A DNA stretch of 64,000 nt from Gnetum montanum (lineage: Eukaryota > Streptophyta > Gnetopsida > Gnetales > Gnetaceae). The notes beneath the pieces were generated by a model that was not told where the DNA came from, made no database searches, and saw only the letters and a list, made by a program, of their open reading frames with translations. This document shows positions 23,641-36,200 of this stretch, in pieces. The translations under genes were made by a program, and so were the position numbers. The DNA lies in NCBI GenBank assembly GCA_015680685.1, contig MNCI01022538.1, forward strand, positions 38,310 through 102,309, in the 5' to 3' direction. Position 1 is the stretch's first letter, and each line of letters opens with the position of its first letter.

Positions 23641-25560
23641 ATGGCTTCTTCTCATAAGGGAGATTCTTTGTCACCATACGAAGGTAGTTCCAATCAGCAA
23701 AGGTGTGAAGGCTCAAAACCACTTGTGCCCCAACAATGCAAAGTGATCTATACTCATACAAATGAGTATGTTCTAGACCTTACCTTCATCCTACACTAGG
23801 ATGAATAGATGTGGTGGAGGAACATGAAGAGCAACATTGTGTTGCTACTTGATGAATCACTTCCTGCAATGTTGTTCCACACTCTCATGAAATTGAGCAT
23901 CATAGGGCTCAATGTTGTGTATGTTATGTAAGATCATGACTATTAGGATAGTCATCCCACTGAGGCACAACAAAAAAATATCAGTAACAAGAGGCTGACT
24001 ATGAGGCATCAAAAGGAAAGTGATTCACAAACCTTTTTTTCTTCCTAGGCCAAAAGGAAGGAGAGGATCCCTTATTAGGGAATTCTCAATACACAAACTT
24101 TTCTCCCCTTTTCTTTGTTGAATGGGGCCTGAACTAGAATTTACAGTCCACTGTAAACAATCCTAGTTTGAGGGACAATGGGTCCCATGACCATGGGGAC
24201 TCCAAAGAAGGGATTCAAGGCAAGAACATGGACAAGTGCCACGATAAAGATAAACATGGTGATCATGGCTGTGACCAAAGAAGAGTGAGTAGCAAGCACC
24301 ATTCTGGGACTAGTCCTCCTTTCTCTTTACCTTCATCATTCTCATCTTCTTTCTCCTCCAACTTTAATCAAAGCTACAAAGGATGGGACTATGATCGAGG
24401 TGATCGATGGGATAGAGATTATCCTAGGACTCGTTGGAATAGTAGAGACTAGGGGCATGGGTAATCAAGGGAAGCCTGCTATCACAAAAGAAGAGACAAT
24501 AGGGGGCATCATATTCCCATGGCCATCACAAGGGCTATGACTATGATGAGCCTTCTCTTGCAACAAAAAATATGCTAAACATTGTAGAGGCCATGAGAAT
24601 TCCAATGAGGCATGTGAAAGACAGTCAGATCAAATGGTTGGACATGAACAATATCCTTAAGTTTGAAGGGGGATATAATTCTAATTCATAAAATCATATC
24701 CAAGCCTTTCATGATGTCTATGCCTTATAGAACATTGAAAAAAATTTCAAAAATTGAAGTTCTTCCCTAGGATACTCGTCAAGGAGGTTGAAAGTTGGTA
24801 ATGAATCTTAGAGCTAGAATCAATCAAATGATGAAGTATGATACTTGAACTCCTTAATGATAAGTATTAAACGTACTCCTAAGTGTCTAATCTGAGGAAG
24901 TAGATCCAAGGGTGGAGGCAAGGAATACATGAATCCTTAGATGCAGCCATGGATAGATATTACTCTTTGTTGCACAAGTGCCCATGCCATGGATTTTCTC
25001 AAAGGGAGTAGCTTTACCATATCGTAGATGGGCTCAGAACAAAAATGAGGAGAAGTCTTGGGATCTATGCTTAAGGAAGGTTTTCAAAACTAAGATCCCA
25101 TCAAATTCAAAGGTTGATTAGGTAGGTGGTAAAAAAGGAAGAATATTTGAGGAAAAGGGAAAGTGTATAAGAGTACAACTAGGATCCTTCCATTCTCAAA
25201 AGGAAGGTCTAGTCTTATGGCAATAAGGAGGCACCACTAGATGAAGTGGTGTAACATAAAAACTTGCCGATACAAAAATCCATTTTTGAAATATCAGCTA
25301 AGGTAGATAAAATGTGGGATTCTTTGGACAAAAAGTTCCAGAATACTCTTAGAATTGCTGAAGAGTCCAAAGAGCAAGGTAGTGACCATGATCAAAGGAG
25401 AATGAAGAAATTTGAATGTGCCCATCAAAGGGGTAAGGGAAAAGTTGCTGCCATTGAAGAAGTTATTGATTATAAGATAGATGATGATCATGGATGTGAC
25501 ATTTTTTAATACTAAAATCCTAATGGATGTTTCCCTATTGTGTCAAACTTGTAGGAGTTT
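23641..25560 (+). pseudogene. Gypsy gag remnant (element 0)
   Basis: Gag begins at an ATG 150 bp after the primer site (MASSHKGDSL). The conserved capsid-region block is decayed but legible near 24,620-24,740 (IKWLDMNN, LKFEGGY, HIQAFHDVYAL, the usual start of Retrotrans_gag in this type). A basic/His/Asp-rich hydrophilic part precedes it (24,168-24,452, ending RGDRWDRDYPRTRW). A later open piece at 25,264-25,509 contains QRGKGKVAAIEEV. Stops and shifts are numerous, so no intact product is possible. It is continuous with the protease and RT remnants that follow on the same strand. Confidence 0.65.
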
Positions 25561-26169
25561 GGGGTGTATGCTCTTAATCTTATATTAATGAAAAGAGAAG
25601 AACCTAGGAGGTTGCCTTATCCTCAAGGTAGCTACAAGCAATTCCACCAACAAGATATTATTTGAGTGAAGATCCACCTTAACATCATAAGTAGTACTAA
25701 TAGTGGCAACAGTCATAGTTATGGGGGATGCAACCACCAAGGTAGTAGTACCCTTATTAATAGCCAAATCCATATGGATACTATGTTTAGCAATCGTGAC
25801 TCTTCTAGTAACATCTCTTTTCAACACCACTATTACTCACCTGAGTACTACAAACCTCAATCTCTAAGAGGGGAGTCCCCATTTCCATATTACCTTCATC
25901 ATCCTTTTGTACCTGTACCTCCATCCTTAACTCAATTACCACTAGCTCCATCCATGTAGGATGGAATTCCTATTTAGTAATAGTAAGAAAATGTCACAAG
26001 GGCTATTAATATACAACTAGCTCCCTAGCTAAGTGGTTCAAAGAATAAGCCTAAAAAATGATCTTTCATTTGAACCAACAATCATTCTAAGCCCTTTCAA
26101 ATACCTATAGTTGATGACCCTACTTCTCCTTTCTCCTCTACAACATCATTCAAGATCCCTTAAAACCAA
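25561..26169 (+). other. gag-protease spacer of element 0
   Basis: Asn/Ser-rich and Pro-rich frames (for example 25,666-25,959) without family motifs. It probably encoded the linker between gag and protease. Confidence 0.35.
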
Positions 26170-26640
26170 ATGCCTTCCAAGGTACATATTGTAATGTTGA
26201 CCTATGTGGTCACTGATTGGATAAAGGCTAGTTACCTTCCTAGGAAAAGATCTGATCCTAGGAGTTCCCTCATTGACCTGCAAATCACTAGAAATGAGCC
26301 TTCCAAGGCTTTTCTAGACTCAGGTTTTGATGTAAACTTGATCTTTCATAAAATGTACAAAACTTGGAACCTACCTTCTCTTAGGAAGAGTAACATTCCT
26401 CTTAAGTTAGTAGACTAATCCATTACTATTCCCTTGGGATTGATGGAGAAAATCATGACCAACATCTATGGATGGTCTTATCCTACTAACCTCCAAGTGA
26501 TTCATGTGGACAACTACAAGGGATACTTCTTAATCATTATGGGAAGTGCTTGGCTAAGTACAATAGATGCATAGCTAGGAATCAGAGACCTCTCCTTCAA
26601 AATTTTTAAGAAAAAATATTTTGGAAAAATTAATAGGAAG
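26170..26640 (+). pseudogene. Gypsy aspartic protease remnant (element 0)
   Basis: The frame opens at 26,170 and contains AFLDSGFDVNLI, the D-S-G active-site block of retropepsins (DSGA in the family), about 50 codons in. A stop at 26,416 interrupts it. The same frame continues with IPLGLMEKI, VIHVDNYKG and LIIMGSAWL (equivalent to the family's LGRPWL) and ISTIDAxLGI-like residues. The G after the catalytic pair is retained but the next residue is Phe, not Ala. Gag lies upstream and RT downstream, in the order usual for Gypsy. Confidence 0.75.
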
Positions 26641-26946
26641 CATGTTCCATGCATTGTGTGTAATGACACAGGGTATCACTATGTGCAGAAATTATGGACA
26701 ATGAAAAGCACAACAATCATTGCATGCAGGTTGTATGCAAATGTTATAGAAACCCAAAGGTGCCTATATGCAATAGCCACAAAATAAGAGGACACACAAT
26801 GGCTAATAATTGAACCTAAATGTAGCTCAACTCTATACATGAAATAAAATAAGATCCTTAGAAGTTCCTACATTGAGGGAATGGATGAGATGGAGCAAAT
26901 CCATCACCAACTCTTTGATGAACCTGATGAGATCAATTAGAGAGAG
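26641..26946 (+). other. Protease-RT linker of element 0
   Basis: Decayed coding DNA between the protease and RT frames. Cys/His residues appear (CIVCNDTGYHYV) but they form no clear zinc finger. Confidence 0.35.
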
Positions 26947-27590
26947 TTGGAAATCCCTGAAAGTTTTAAACATGAGCCCCTTGAGTTAAAAACTCTACTA
27001 GCCCAAATGGAATATGCTTTTTTGAAAAATGGCAAGTTGATCATTATCAATGGCAACTTGCTCTTGTATAGAGAAAGAAGCTGGTGGAGATGGTCAACAA
27101 ATGGCCAACAACCCTTACTTGATCATATCATGAATTGACTAGAATTGATCCAAGGATATGCTAGCATCAAATTTACATAGAATCTTTCATTAAACCAAAG
27201 AGGTAGCTGCAATAGTTACTAAGCCCCAAATTGAAGCAGTTCATAAAAGAGGATATTGAACAACTCCTCAAGGTGGGGTTCATCTATGCCATTATGGATA
27301 GGAAGTGGATTAGTGAACTTGTGATAGTGCTAGAAAAAGATGGTAAATGGAGACTCTACATTGACTTCAAACTATTGAACATGGCAGCATACAAGGATTA
27401 CTTTTTATTATCATTTGTGAACTAGGTGTTGGACACCATTTTTGGGCATTGCTTCTATAGCTTTCTAGATGGTTATAGTGGCTATAGCCAAGTTGAGATA
27501 GTACCAAAGGATTAGGTTGAAACCACATTCACAAGTCTGTAGGGAACTTTTTCATATAGAAAGATGTCATTTGGCCTATGAAATGCCCCT
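26947..27590 (+). pseudogene. Gypsy reverse transcriptase, N-terminal half (element 0)
   Basis: This starts with the pre-RT block LLAQMEYAFL, then IKEDIEQLLKVGFIY, WISELVIVLEKDGKWRLYID (RT motifs 1-2), FYSFLDGYSGYSQVEI (motif A with the first catalytic Asp), GTFSYRKMSFGL and NAP. The frame is broken by stops (for example CGA-to-TGA in the FGL-R-NAP block). It ends abruptly inside that conserved motif at 27,590, where the LTR of Tat element 1 begins. The catalytic DD box is therefore not present in the window; the rest of the gene should lie beyond the nested insertions. The pre-RT sequence and tRNA-Asp primer site point to an Athila-like lineage. Confidence 0.85.
27586..27590 (+). other. Candidate target-site copy at element 1 insertion
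   Basis: cccct directly precedes the LTR's TG. The matching copy would be on the far side of element 1's 5' LTR, which is not in the window, so the duplication cannot be confirmed. Confidence 0.3.
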
Positions 27591-28920
27591 TGTTATGATC
27601 AAAAACCTCAATCACTGGAATAAAAACTAAGGATCCTTAGTGCAAGTAGTTTCCCAACACTAAATCCCTAGGGCCTCCATGATAAAATTGGGATTCAAGG
27701 TATCCTAGTCAATCCAGCAGATCAACCAGAGACTTATGAGATGTGAAACGTGCAAATATAAATAGATATGAATAGTGCATAGATAATAAATTTATTTTTG
27801 AACACAAAACTCAAAACTTAAAACTCTATTAAGAAAGAATAAAGAATAAGTTAGAGAAATGTGTATAAATGGTGCCTGGATGAGCAAAAAAGAGGGTTCA
27901 CTTATGCAGGAGTTCAAAGCCTNNNNNNNNNNNNNNNNNNNNNNNNNNNNNNNNNNNNNNNNNNNNNNNNNNNNNNNNNNNNNNNNNNNNNNNNNNNNNN
28001 NNNNNNNNNNNNNNNNNNNNNNNNNNNNNNNNNNNNNNNNNNNNNNNNNNNNNNNNNNNNNNNNNNNNNNNNNNNNNNNNNNNNNNNNNNNNNNNNNNNN
28101 NNNNNNNNNNNNNNNNNNNNNNNNNNNNNNNNNNNNNNNNNNNNNNNNNNNNNNNNNNNNNNNNNNNNNNNNNNNNNNNNNNNNNNNNNNNNNNNNNNNN
28201 NNNNNNNNNNNNNNNNNNNNNNNNNNNNNNNNNNNNNNNNNNNNNNNNNNNNNNNNNNNNNNNNNNNNNNNNNNNNNNNNNNNNNNNNNNNNNNNNNNNN
28301 NNNNNNNNNNNNNNNNNNNNNNNNNNNNNNNNNNNNNNNNNNNNNNNNNNNNNNNNNNNNNNNNNNNNNNNNNNNNNNNNNNNNNNNNNNNNNNNNNNNN
28401 NNNNNNNNNNNNNNNNNNNNNNNNNNNNNNNNNNNNNNNNNNNNNNNNNNNNNNNNNNNNNNNNNNNNNNNNNNNNNNNNNNNNNNNNNNNNNNNNNNNN
28501 NNNNNNNNNNNNNNNNNNNNNNNNNNNNNNNNNNNNNNNNNNNNNNNNNNNNNNNNNNNNNNNNNNNNNNNNNNNNNNNNNNNNNNNNNNNNNNNNNNNN
28601 NNNNNNNNNNNNNNNNNNNNNNNNNNNNNNNNNNNNNNNNNNNNNNNNNNNNNNNNNNNNNNNNNNNNNNNNNNNNNNNNNNNNNNNNNNNNNNNNNNNN
28701 NNNNNNNNNNNNNNNNNNNNNNNNNNNNNNNNNNNNACTTAGGGAATGAGGCTTTGATCACTTATGAGGCATTTTTCAATCCCAAAAGTATAAAGTATGT
28801 GAAATTTCCCATTGTGGATTACAATTTTTACATTTACAATGAATTTTTACCTTGGGTTTCATGGGGTGAAAGCTACATGATGAAGATTGGCTATAACAAG
28901 AAAATTTTTGTGGTGTTTTA
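27591..28920 (-). repeat. 3' LTR of Tat element 1 (contains assembly gap)
   Basis: On the plus strand it runs from tgttatgatcaaaaacctca to gtgtttta, beside the purine tract. The start matches the LTR starts at 37,301 and 63,664 (tgt-a-ga-c-aaaa then g/c-ctgg), and the end matches gtgtttca at 38,519 and 48,460. The canonical TG...CA has decayed to TG...TA. It sits inside the RT gene of element 0, proving insertion. Positions 27,923-28,736 are unknown bases. Confidence 0.85.
27923..28736. other. Assembly gap (814 N)
   Basis: Run of N inside LTR 1. Any open frame across it is meaningless. Confidence 1.
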
Positions 28921-28934
28921 GTGGCCCCTCTTTT
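28921..28934 (-). other. Polypurine tract of element 1
   Basis: The plus strand gtggcccctctttt is aaaagaggggccac on the element strand, directly upstream of the 3' LTR, as in the other two elements. Confidence 0.75.
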
Positions 28935-29040
28935 TTGGTGTCTAGAGGATTGACCCAGGAGGCATTGACAAAGAATACAAAACACCACTACATATTATAA
29001 TGCTATAATGCATATAGGTTACATGGGAATCAGGCTATCC

Positions 29041-29150
29041 AGGTCACCAAGGTTACTAGTTTAAGGCCATGGCAGGCCATGATACTAGCTTAAGGCCCTA
29101 GTAGGCCATGTTGCAAATTTAATATCATAGCAGACTACTGAAAGTAGGCT
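29041..29150 (-). repeat. Boundary minisatellite of element 1
   Basis: Three loose units of the type ctagtttaaggccatggcag and gccatg lie between the 3' LTR side and the end of integrase. The same unit is found in the same place in elements 2 and 3. Confidence 0.65.
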
Positions 29151-29170
29151 CACTTGCTAACAGTTGTCAA

Positions 29171-30345
29171 CTACATGTAGTATGGATTTAGATAGGAATG
29201 ATTGACCAAATTGGCCAACTCGTTCCCATCCATGTTGGCTATTCTAAATGCTCCATCTCTATAGGCTCGGGTGACAAGGAAGGGCCCTTCCTAGTTGGTT
29301 GAGTATTTGTTTGCATGCTCACAAATAGCCTTGAGGGCTAGGTCCCCCTCCTTGATCTTGCACATGGTCAACTCATGGTGATTTTGTCACTTCTACCTCT
29401 CTTGATAGTGTTTGATGTGAGTGAGCACTTGCATATGTTGCTCCTCCACCAAATCTAGTGATACTATCAACAACTCCTTATTTTTCTCATCACTAATGAA
29501 GTCAATCAAGGCTACTCGGAGTGATGGAACTTGCAATGCAAGAGGTAAAATAGCTTCAGAACCATAACAAAGGCTATAATGGGTTATGTTGGTTGCCTTG
29601 AGATAGGTTGTTCTATATGCCCATAGTGCATGGACAAGCTACTCATGGTACTTCCACTTGTTGTTTTTGAGCATCTTCTTGAGCAAATTAATGATGGCAT
29701 TGTTGCATGCTTATTCTTATCCATTGGCTTAAGCGTAGTAAGGTGATGAGAAAGAATGCTTAACACCTAGGCTGTGACAAAATTTTTTGGTTTCTTAGCT
29801 ACTAAATTGAGGTCCACTATCCATTAATATGATCATGAGTATGCCAAAACAAGCTAAAATGTTATCTAGGATAAATTTGGAAACTTGTTCAAATGTGGTC
29901 TTCCTTAGGGAAATAGCCTCAACCTACTTGGTATAGTATTCAGTTGCGATGATGATGAAGCTATGCCTTGTAGTAGACTTTGGCATTATAGGTCCAATGA
30001 TATCCAACCCCCATCATTAAAATGATAATATTATTTGGGTTATATGTAATTCAATTAGTGATACATGTATCAAGTTTTTATATCATTGGCATGTGTCACA
30101 TCACTTAACCTTTTAAAGGCAATCATTTTTCATATGGGCCAATAGTAGCCTAACCATCTAGTCTTAGCAACCATGGCTCTAGGTCCTATATTTCCTCCAC
30201 AAACACCATCTTGAACCTCCTCTAGGACTATTCTAGCTTCAATTTTACCTAAGAACTTTAGGAGTATGCCATCATAGGATCATTGACATAATGTATTATC
30301 ACCTACGATGACATACTGCTCTGATTGCTTATGTATGACATCCTT
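29171..30345 (-). pseudogene. Integrase of Tat element 1, decayed
   Basis: The C-terminal two-thirds reads in one main frame: LVHALWAYRTTY, YGSEAILPLALQVPSLRV, LVEEQHMQVLTHIKHYQER, EGPFLVTRAYRDGAFRIA and a terminal NHSYLNPYY followed by a stop at 29,171. The block with the last catalytic Glu (YYPQ-NGQAE in element 2) is here full of CAA-to-TAA type stops. Upstream positions to about 30,300 cover the core and the HHCC finger with more lesions. It would join the new copy to host DNA, but it is dead. It is followed directly on the element strand by the 3' untranslated repeats. Confidence 0.85.
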
Positions 30346-31375
30346 CTAAGTAATAGTCAATCCTTGTGAGGATTCACCATGAAGAAGGTAAAATTTGATC
30401 TCATCATACCACTCCTTGGGAGGAGTAGTATGAATGTCAACCACAAAGATATCCTTAGTGTTTTGTGTGATGGGAGTAGCATAGTCCATGATTAAGGTGG
30501 GCAACTTGCTAAACACAGCTAGCATCACACTAAGGGCTAATGTTGCAATTGCATCAACTATGGAATTTTCATTTCTAGGTATGTGTTGGATATCAATGTC
30601 TATGAATTATTGTAATAACTACTTTCCTATATCAAAGTAAGGTTGTAGATGCTTAGCTTTTCATGCATAGACTCTGGTTACTTGGTTAACCATGAGTTGT
30701 GAATCACCTTTAATGTCTAGGCATCTAATTCCCAAGTCATGAGCTACCATCATCCCTCTAATCAAACCCTCATATTCTACTATGTTGTTGGTACATGGAA
30801 ACCAAAAATGATAGGCAAAGGGTTGGATTTCATTAGATGGGAATGTTACAATGGTAGCAGCACTAGCCTCATGGGTGGTTGAAGCTTCGTCGTAGTTCAT
30901 GACTCCCTCATAACCCTCGAGCACTTGGCTAACTATGTTAATGTGTTCATCAGGGAACTCATGATCTATCACTACTTGGTCATAAAATAGGTAAAATTGT
31001 GAGTTATATAGCTATATATTGACATTTTGTTGAGGATTGAGAGATGTAATGGAGGTTAAACTTTGTGGTTATGGCTTTCCATTGGGCTATACGGCTACTT
31101 TCGTAGATGTTGGTCATTATGGCTCTGAGTATGTTGTTCTTGCAAATTACATTGACTTGGATTCTAAAGAGGTAGTGTTTCCATTTATTCAAAGAGAAGA
31201 CTAGTGCTAAATAATACTTCTCCACTTCAATGTATCAGATCTCATGGGCAACTAATGCATGGCTAAGGTAGTATACATGCATTTCTACTCTGCCATCATG
31301 TTTCTGACAAAGTAGAGAGGCAATGGATGAATTAGAGATGGCAAGATAAATGTAAAATGGTTTACCCTCTTATAG
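30346..31375 (-). pseudogene. Dual RNase H region of Tat element 1
   Basis: Two RNase H modules lie in tandem, which marks the Tat lineage. The first, RT-linked one is at 31,004-31,375 (MEKYYLALVFSLNKWKHYLF, then SSRIAQWKAITTKFNLHYI). The second, archaeal-type one is at 30,661-30,972 (NYDEAST for the D-G-A-S strand, CTNNIVEYEGLIRGM with the catalytic Glu, KGDSQLMVNQV with the next Asp). A linker at 30,346-30,528 contains EWYDEIKFYLLHGE. Stops separate the parts. The module degrades the RNA strand of the hybrid; here it is inactive. Confidence 0.85.
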
Positions 31376-32694
31376 AGGATATACTATCAGTAGTTTCATA
31401 AAATCTTGCTTAAGAGTTTTAAAGGCCTCTTGGCATTGAGCTGTCCATTCATAGTGAACTCCTTTCTTAAGCAAGTGTTGCATGGGCTATAACTTATCCA
31501 TAAGCCTAGAGATAAACCTATGAATAAATTGTAATTTTCCTTGTAATCCCCAAGGCTCTTTAAGTTTGTTAGTGCTACTAATTTGGATATGGCCTTAACC
31601 TTATGAGGATCTACATGTATCCTTGCTTTAGAGGCTACAAAGCCAAGCATCTTACCAATCTTGACACTAAAGATACACTTCTTAGGATTGAGCCTAAGCT
31701 CATATTTGAGACATCATTTAGGCACAAGATCTAGGTCATTAGCATGATCATTGGCTATCTTATACTTCATGGCTATGTCATCTATGTAATTATTAAGCAA
31801 ACCTAACGTGTAATCACTGAAGATATAGGTCATGGCTCTATGGTATGTTTCTTTGGCATTCTTAAGGCCAAAAGGAATCATGGTATAACAAAAGGTACCC
31901 CATGGGGTCATAAAGGTCATGCCAAGTTGGTGCTCTAGGTTGATTCTACTTTAGTTATATCCCAAGAACCCATCCATAAAGGACAATAAGGCATGTCTAG
32001 CTGTAGTATCAATAAGTTGATCAATAATAGGCAAACGGAAATCATCTTTGATAGTTTCTTTATTTAGGCCTTGAAAATCAATGCAAATATGGATACTCCC
32101 ATTTTTCTTAGGGACCAACACTATGTTGGATGCCCATTCTACATAATCAACAACCTTAATGAAATGTGCTTGGTAGAGCTTTGAGATTTCATCATGAACT
32201 GCCAAGGCCAAATCAAGTTTAATCTTGTGCACTTTTTTCTTAACTAGTCTAATGCTAGGGTCTAGTATGATGTTGTGCTAGACTAGACATGGGTCTAGGC
32301 TTGGCATATCTTCATATGACTAGGAAAATATCTTAATGTTATCCTATAAGACTTTGGTGATGTCTTGGGAAAATTGAGACTCCAGTCAAGAACTTAGTTT
32401 AAGGGTTTTCTCCTTACCACTATGTGTTGTGATAGGAACCTCAACTAAAGGGTCTTCAGTTATGTCTCCTGCTTCTAAGTCAAAGGTTTTAACTAGGTTC
32501 TTAGGCAATTCTTGAGTTTTCTCTATTGAGGCTATGTGGTCTACAATACTCTTAGACTCAAGATCTAGGCAATCAAGGTTGACACATCATTTAGTATCAC
32601 TAAGAGGTCCATGTAGACAAAAAGGAAAACTAATTTGCTTCCAGGTACTCATACTTTGATCCTACATATCAACCAAAATCATATTCAGTGGCAC
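31376..32694 (-). pseudogene. Reverse transcriptase of Tat element 1
   Basis: RT begins around 32,232 (KLYQAHFIKVVDYVEWASNI, PKKNGSIHICIDFQGLNKE) and passes HALLSFMDGFLGYN (motif A), MTPWGTFCYTMIPFGLKNA (motif B) and NNYIDDIAMK (catalytic box, Y-I-D-D) to a thumb near 31,400-31,650 (VDPHKVKAI). A pre-RT linker continues to 32,694, including EDMPSLDP. All catalytic Asp residues are still there, but stops and shifts cut the frame at least four times. The element-strand sequence just upstream is a strong splice acceptor. Confidence 0.88.
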
Positions 32695-32725
32695 CTGGGT
32701 AAAAGTAAATAAATAATGTTAAAAT
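32695..32725 (-). other. Predicted intron 3' splice site, element 1
   Basis: The element strand reads tatttacttttacccag then GTGCC: a T-rich tract and CAG just before the pol linker frame. Elements 2 and 3 have acceptors at the equivalent place. Confidence 0.5.
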
Positions 32726-33279
32726 GTCATAAAACATATGCAAATCTAATGTAATCAAGGCCATCCAAGGTCATTAGTAAGATAAGGTTAATTCAGAAAA
32801 GTGCAATGGAGGCAAACCATAGATCACATATAAGTTAAACAAGGGAAATTATAAGGCTGCAAATGGTTAATAAAGGTTACAATTTTTCTATTTTAAGGCC
32901 TTAGCAGGCCATGGTCATATGGTGTCAAACGATGTTCAGGGAAGGTCAAACCCCACTATTTGATATCATTTATAGGCCAAACAAAGGTAAATAGAGTTGT
33001 AATAAGACAAACAATGAACATATAAGGTTGTATAAAGGCCATAGAAGGTTAACAAGAACAACAAGAAACCAAAACATTATGTAGTAAGACAAAAATAAAG
33101 TAAAATAGATTGTATATGATAAAATTTGGCTATTATTGGTTAAAAATGGTTAGGTTTTTGTCAATTTTAGGCCTTATTGAGCCATCTTTTAAGGCTAAGT
33201 GGCTATTAGATGAGTTTAGACATTAATCAAGGCTATTTTTGGACTATTTAGACCTAAAAATCAAGTGTTTTGAGGCTTC
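32726..33279 (-). other. Intron start region of element 1, one boundary unit
   Basis: AT-rich non-coding DNA with repeated aaggcca/taaggtta words. One boundary-minisatellite unit (ttaaggccttagcaggccat) lies at 32,893-32,912. Confidence 0.4.
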
Positions 33280-36200
33280 CATGTTGAGCTCAGTGTGGAA
33301 ACTAGGACCTTTAGTTTGGAGACTAAGGAAATTAGGTTTTGAGGTGCACAAAGCTCCAATATTGAGGTTCCAAGACCTTCCTAAGGTAGTGCAAGGTCAT
33401 ATCCCTCAAAATTGAGCCAAAAATGGATTCCACCCATTTTTTCACATTGGGCATAGTATCCTCAACATGGAAAAATATGGAACATTTTTTATGGATTCAG
33501 AGCAATTTAGGGACACTCTAACTAGGCTTCTAGGCCCATAGGTCTATAAACTTTAATTCTACAAGTTTATAGCTAATTTTGGACACATTTGAAAGCTATT
33601 AAAGGGTACTTAAGATCTTCACCCTATTTCCATGCTAAGGGATTACTCCAATGTGGAAGAATAGGGGGAATAGATTTAGAGGTTGAAATGAGGTAAAATA
33701 AGCAAAATCTTGAGGCTGTAAGGTCTCGAGCTTCTTTGGTGTAGATCTATGGCTTCTGAGAGTGTCATCTTGCTTCTAAAAGTGAAAAAGTAGCTTTCCC
33801 CCTTGTTTCAATGCTAGGGAAGTTACTCCAATGTGGAAGTAGCAAGAATCCTAGATCTAGGCCAATTTTAATCACAATCAACCATGCATGTTACCTTCCA
33901 GAGTTGCTAGGGTCAAGGGCTATGGATCTATATTAAAATTTAGTAGTTTTGAACATCCCTAAGTTGTTTTTTGGCTTTTTTTTCTTTTTCCATGTTGGGG
34001 ATGGAGAGCATAGCATGGAAAATAGGGGGAATGGATTTCTAGCCATCTAGGATCAATTTTGTAAAGTTTAAGGGCTTCAATGATCACTACTAGGATTCTA
34101 GAGTGCATGAAAGGTTGTTTGGTCTCATTCTGATGTCTTTAGGAGCCTCAAATAAGTCCTTGCTTGAGTTTCCACTTTGAGGATACTATCCTAAATCTAG
34201 AAAAAAGGACCCCCAACATGGAAGAATCATGAAACCCAAATCTAGACCAATTTTGACCTTAATAAACTATGCATGTTAGTCTTCGGGGCTACTAGGATTG
34301 AGAACTAGGGTTTGGTGACAAATTTTGATCATTGTAAGGATTTCTAAGAATTGTTTGTACTTCCTCCATTTTTCCATGGTGGGGATGAAGAAAAAAGCAT
34401 GGGAAATAAGGGGGAATAGATTTTTAACCTTCTAACATCAATTTCTTAAAGTTTGAAAACTCCAAATAATGTTAGCAGGGTCTTAGAGCGCATGCAAGCT
34501 TAGTCAATGTTTTTCTAAGGTAGATACGTACCCCAAATAGGTCTCCACTTTAATTTCCATGTTGACTAGCATGGAGAGGGGAATTCCCATCATCGAGATG
34601 CCATAAAACTTAGATCTAGCTTAATTTTGACTTCAATCAAACATGTATGTTAGCCTCCAGGACTACCGAGGTTGAGGATAAGGTTCTATAGTCAAAAGTA
34701 TTTATTTTATAGGTTTTTAATTTTTTTAAGCTTCACCCTCTTTTTCCACATTGGGGCTTCCATGTTTAGCATGGAAAATTGGGAGGAAATAGATTTTTAC
34801 ATTTTTCCATCATTTTTGTTCATGCATGTAGGTCCCTGAGGTTGCTAGTGACAATGGTCAATGCTTGGTGTCAAAAGTTTGTTTATTTGAAGGTTGATGA
34901 GTGGTTTTTTGGCTTCCCTTATTTTACCACACCGGGGCTTCCATTATTAGCATGAAAAATTGGGGGGAAAGTTTTTTGATCACTTTTGGTCATGCATGTA
35001 GGCTTCTAAGGTTTTCAGTGTCACATGCTGCCATCTAATGTTGAAATTTGGTTGTTTCAAGGGTCATTAGGTAAATTTTTGGCTTCTCCTCCTTTTTCCA
35101 TGATGGGTGTTTCATGCTTAGCATAGAAAATTGGGGGAAAATATTTTTGTTCACTTTTGATCATGCATGCAGGCTTCCAAGGTTGCTAATGTTACCAATT
35201 GTCATTTGATGTCAAAATTTAGCTACTTCAAGGGTCATCAAGAAATTTTTGGACTTTTCCACCCTTTTCTATGTTTTGGCTTTCATTCTTAGCATGTAAA
35301 ATTTGGGAAAAATATTTTTGGTCATTTTTCATCACTTTCAATCATGCACGCGGTCTCCTAAATTTTCTAGTGTTGACTGCTACCATTTGATGTCAAACTT
35401 TGGTTGTTGCAAGGTTCACTAGGCATTTTTGTGTTTCCATGCTAGAGCTTCCATGCTCAGTGTGGAAAATTGGGGAAAAATCTTTTTGATCCTCCATGAT
35501 CACTTTTAGGCATGCATGCAGGCTTCTAAGATTGCAAAAATTGACTACTAACATCTAATGTCAAATTTTGGTTATTTCAAGGGTCACTAGGTAATTTTTG
35601 GTCCTTTCCCATTTTTCCATGCTAGGGCCTCCATGGTTAGCATGGAAAATTATGAGGAAAGCTTTTTTTAGCTTTTTGTGATCAATCTAGTTATGCATGA
35701 GCGTTCATAGGATTGCCAGCATTGGCCATTAGTGTCTAAAGTTAATATCTTGTCATTTTGGGGGCTATCAATGGGTTTTCAAGCTTTTACCTTTTTTCCA
35801 TGCTGAGGGTGGAAGGCTTAGAGTGGAAGAGATTCCCCTCAATGAAGAAAGTTAGATCTAGGCCAAATTTATAGTTGATCGACCATGCATATTAACCTCT
35901 AGGGTTTCCAGTGTTGATGGTCAATGTTGGGTGTCAAAATTTGATAGTTTCAAGGCTTCTAAGTTCCTAATGCAAGCTTCTCCCTTTCTTCCATGCTAAT
36001 CATGGTGGACCCAACATGAATGATAGGGGGATGGTAGGTTTGTGTCATATTTGACAAATGTTGAGGCTTCCAGAAACTTTAGAGCATTCTGGCAAGGTCT
36101 AGGATTCATTGAGCATCAAGATATGGTCATTAGGTCATTAATTAAGGTCATTTTTTACTTTCCCCAATATATCCATGTTGAAGGTGAGAGGCTTAGTGTG

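Noticed and set aside
27859-28761. Open frames of nearly 300 codons on both strands
   Set aside because: They run through 814 unknown bases; the length has no meaning.
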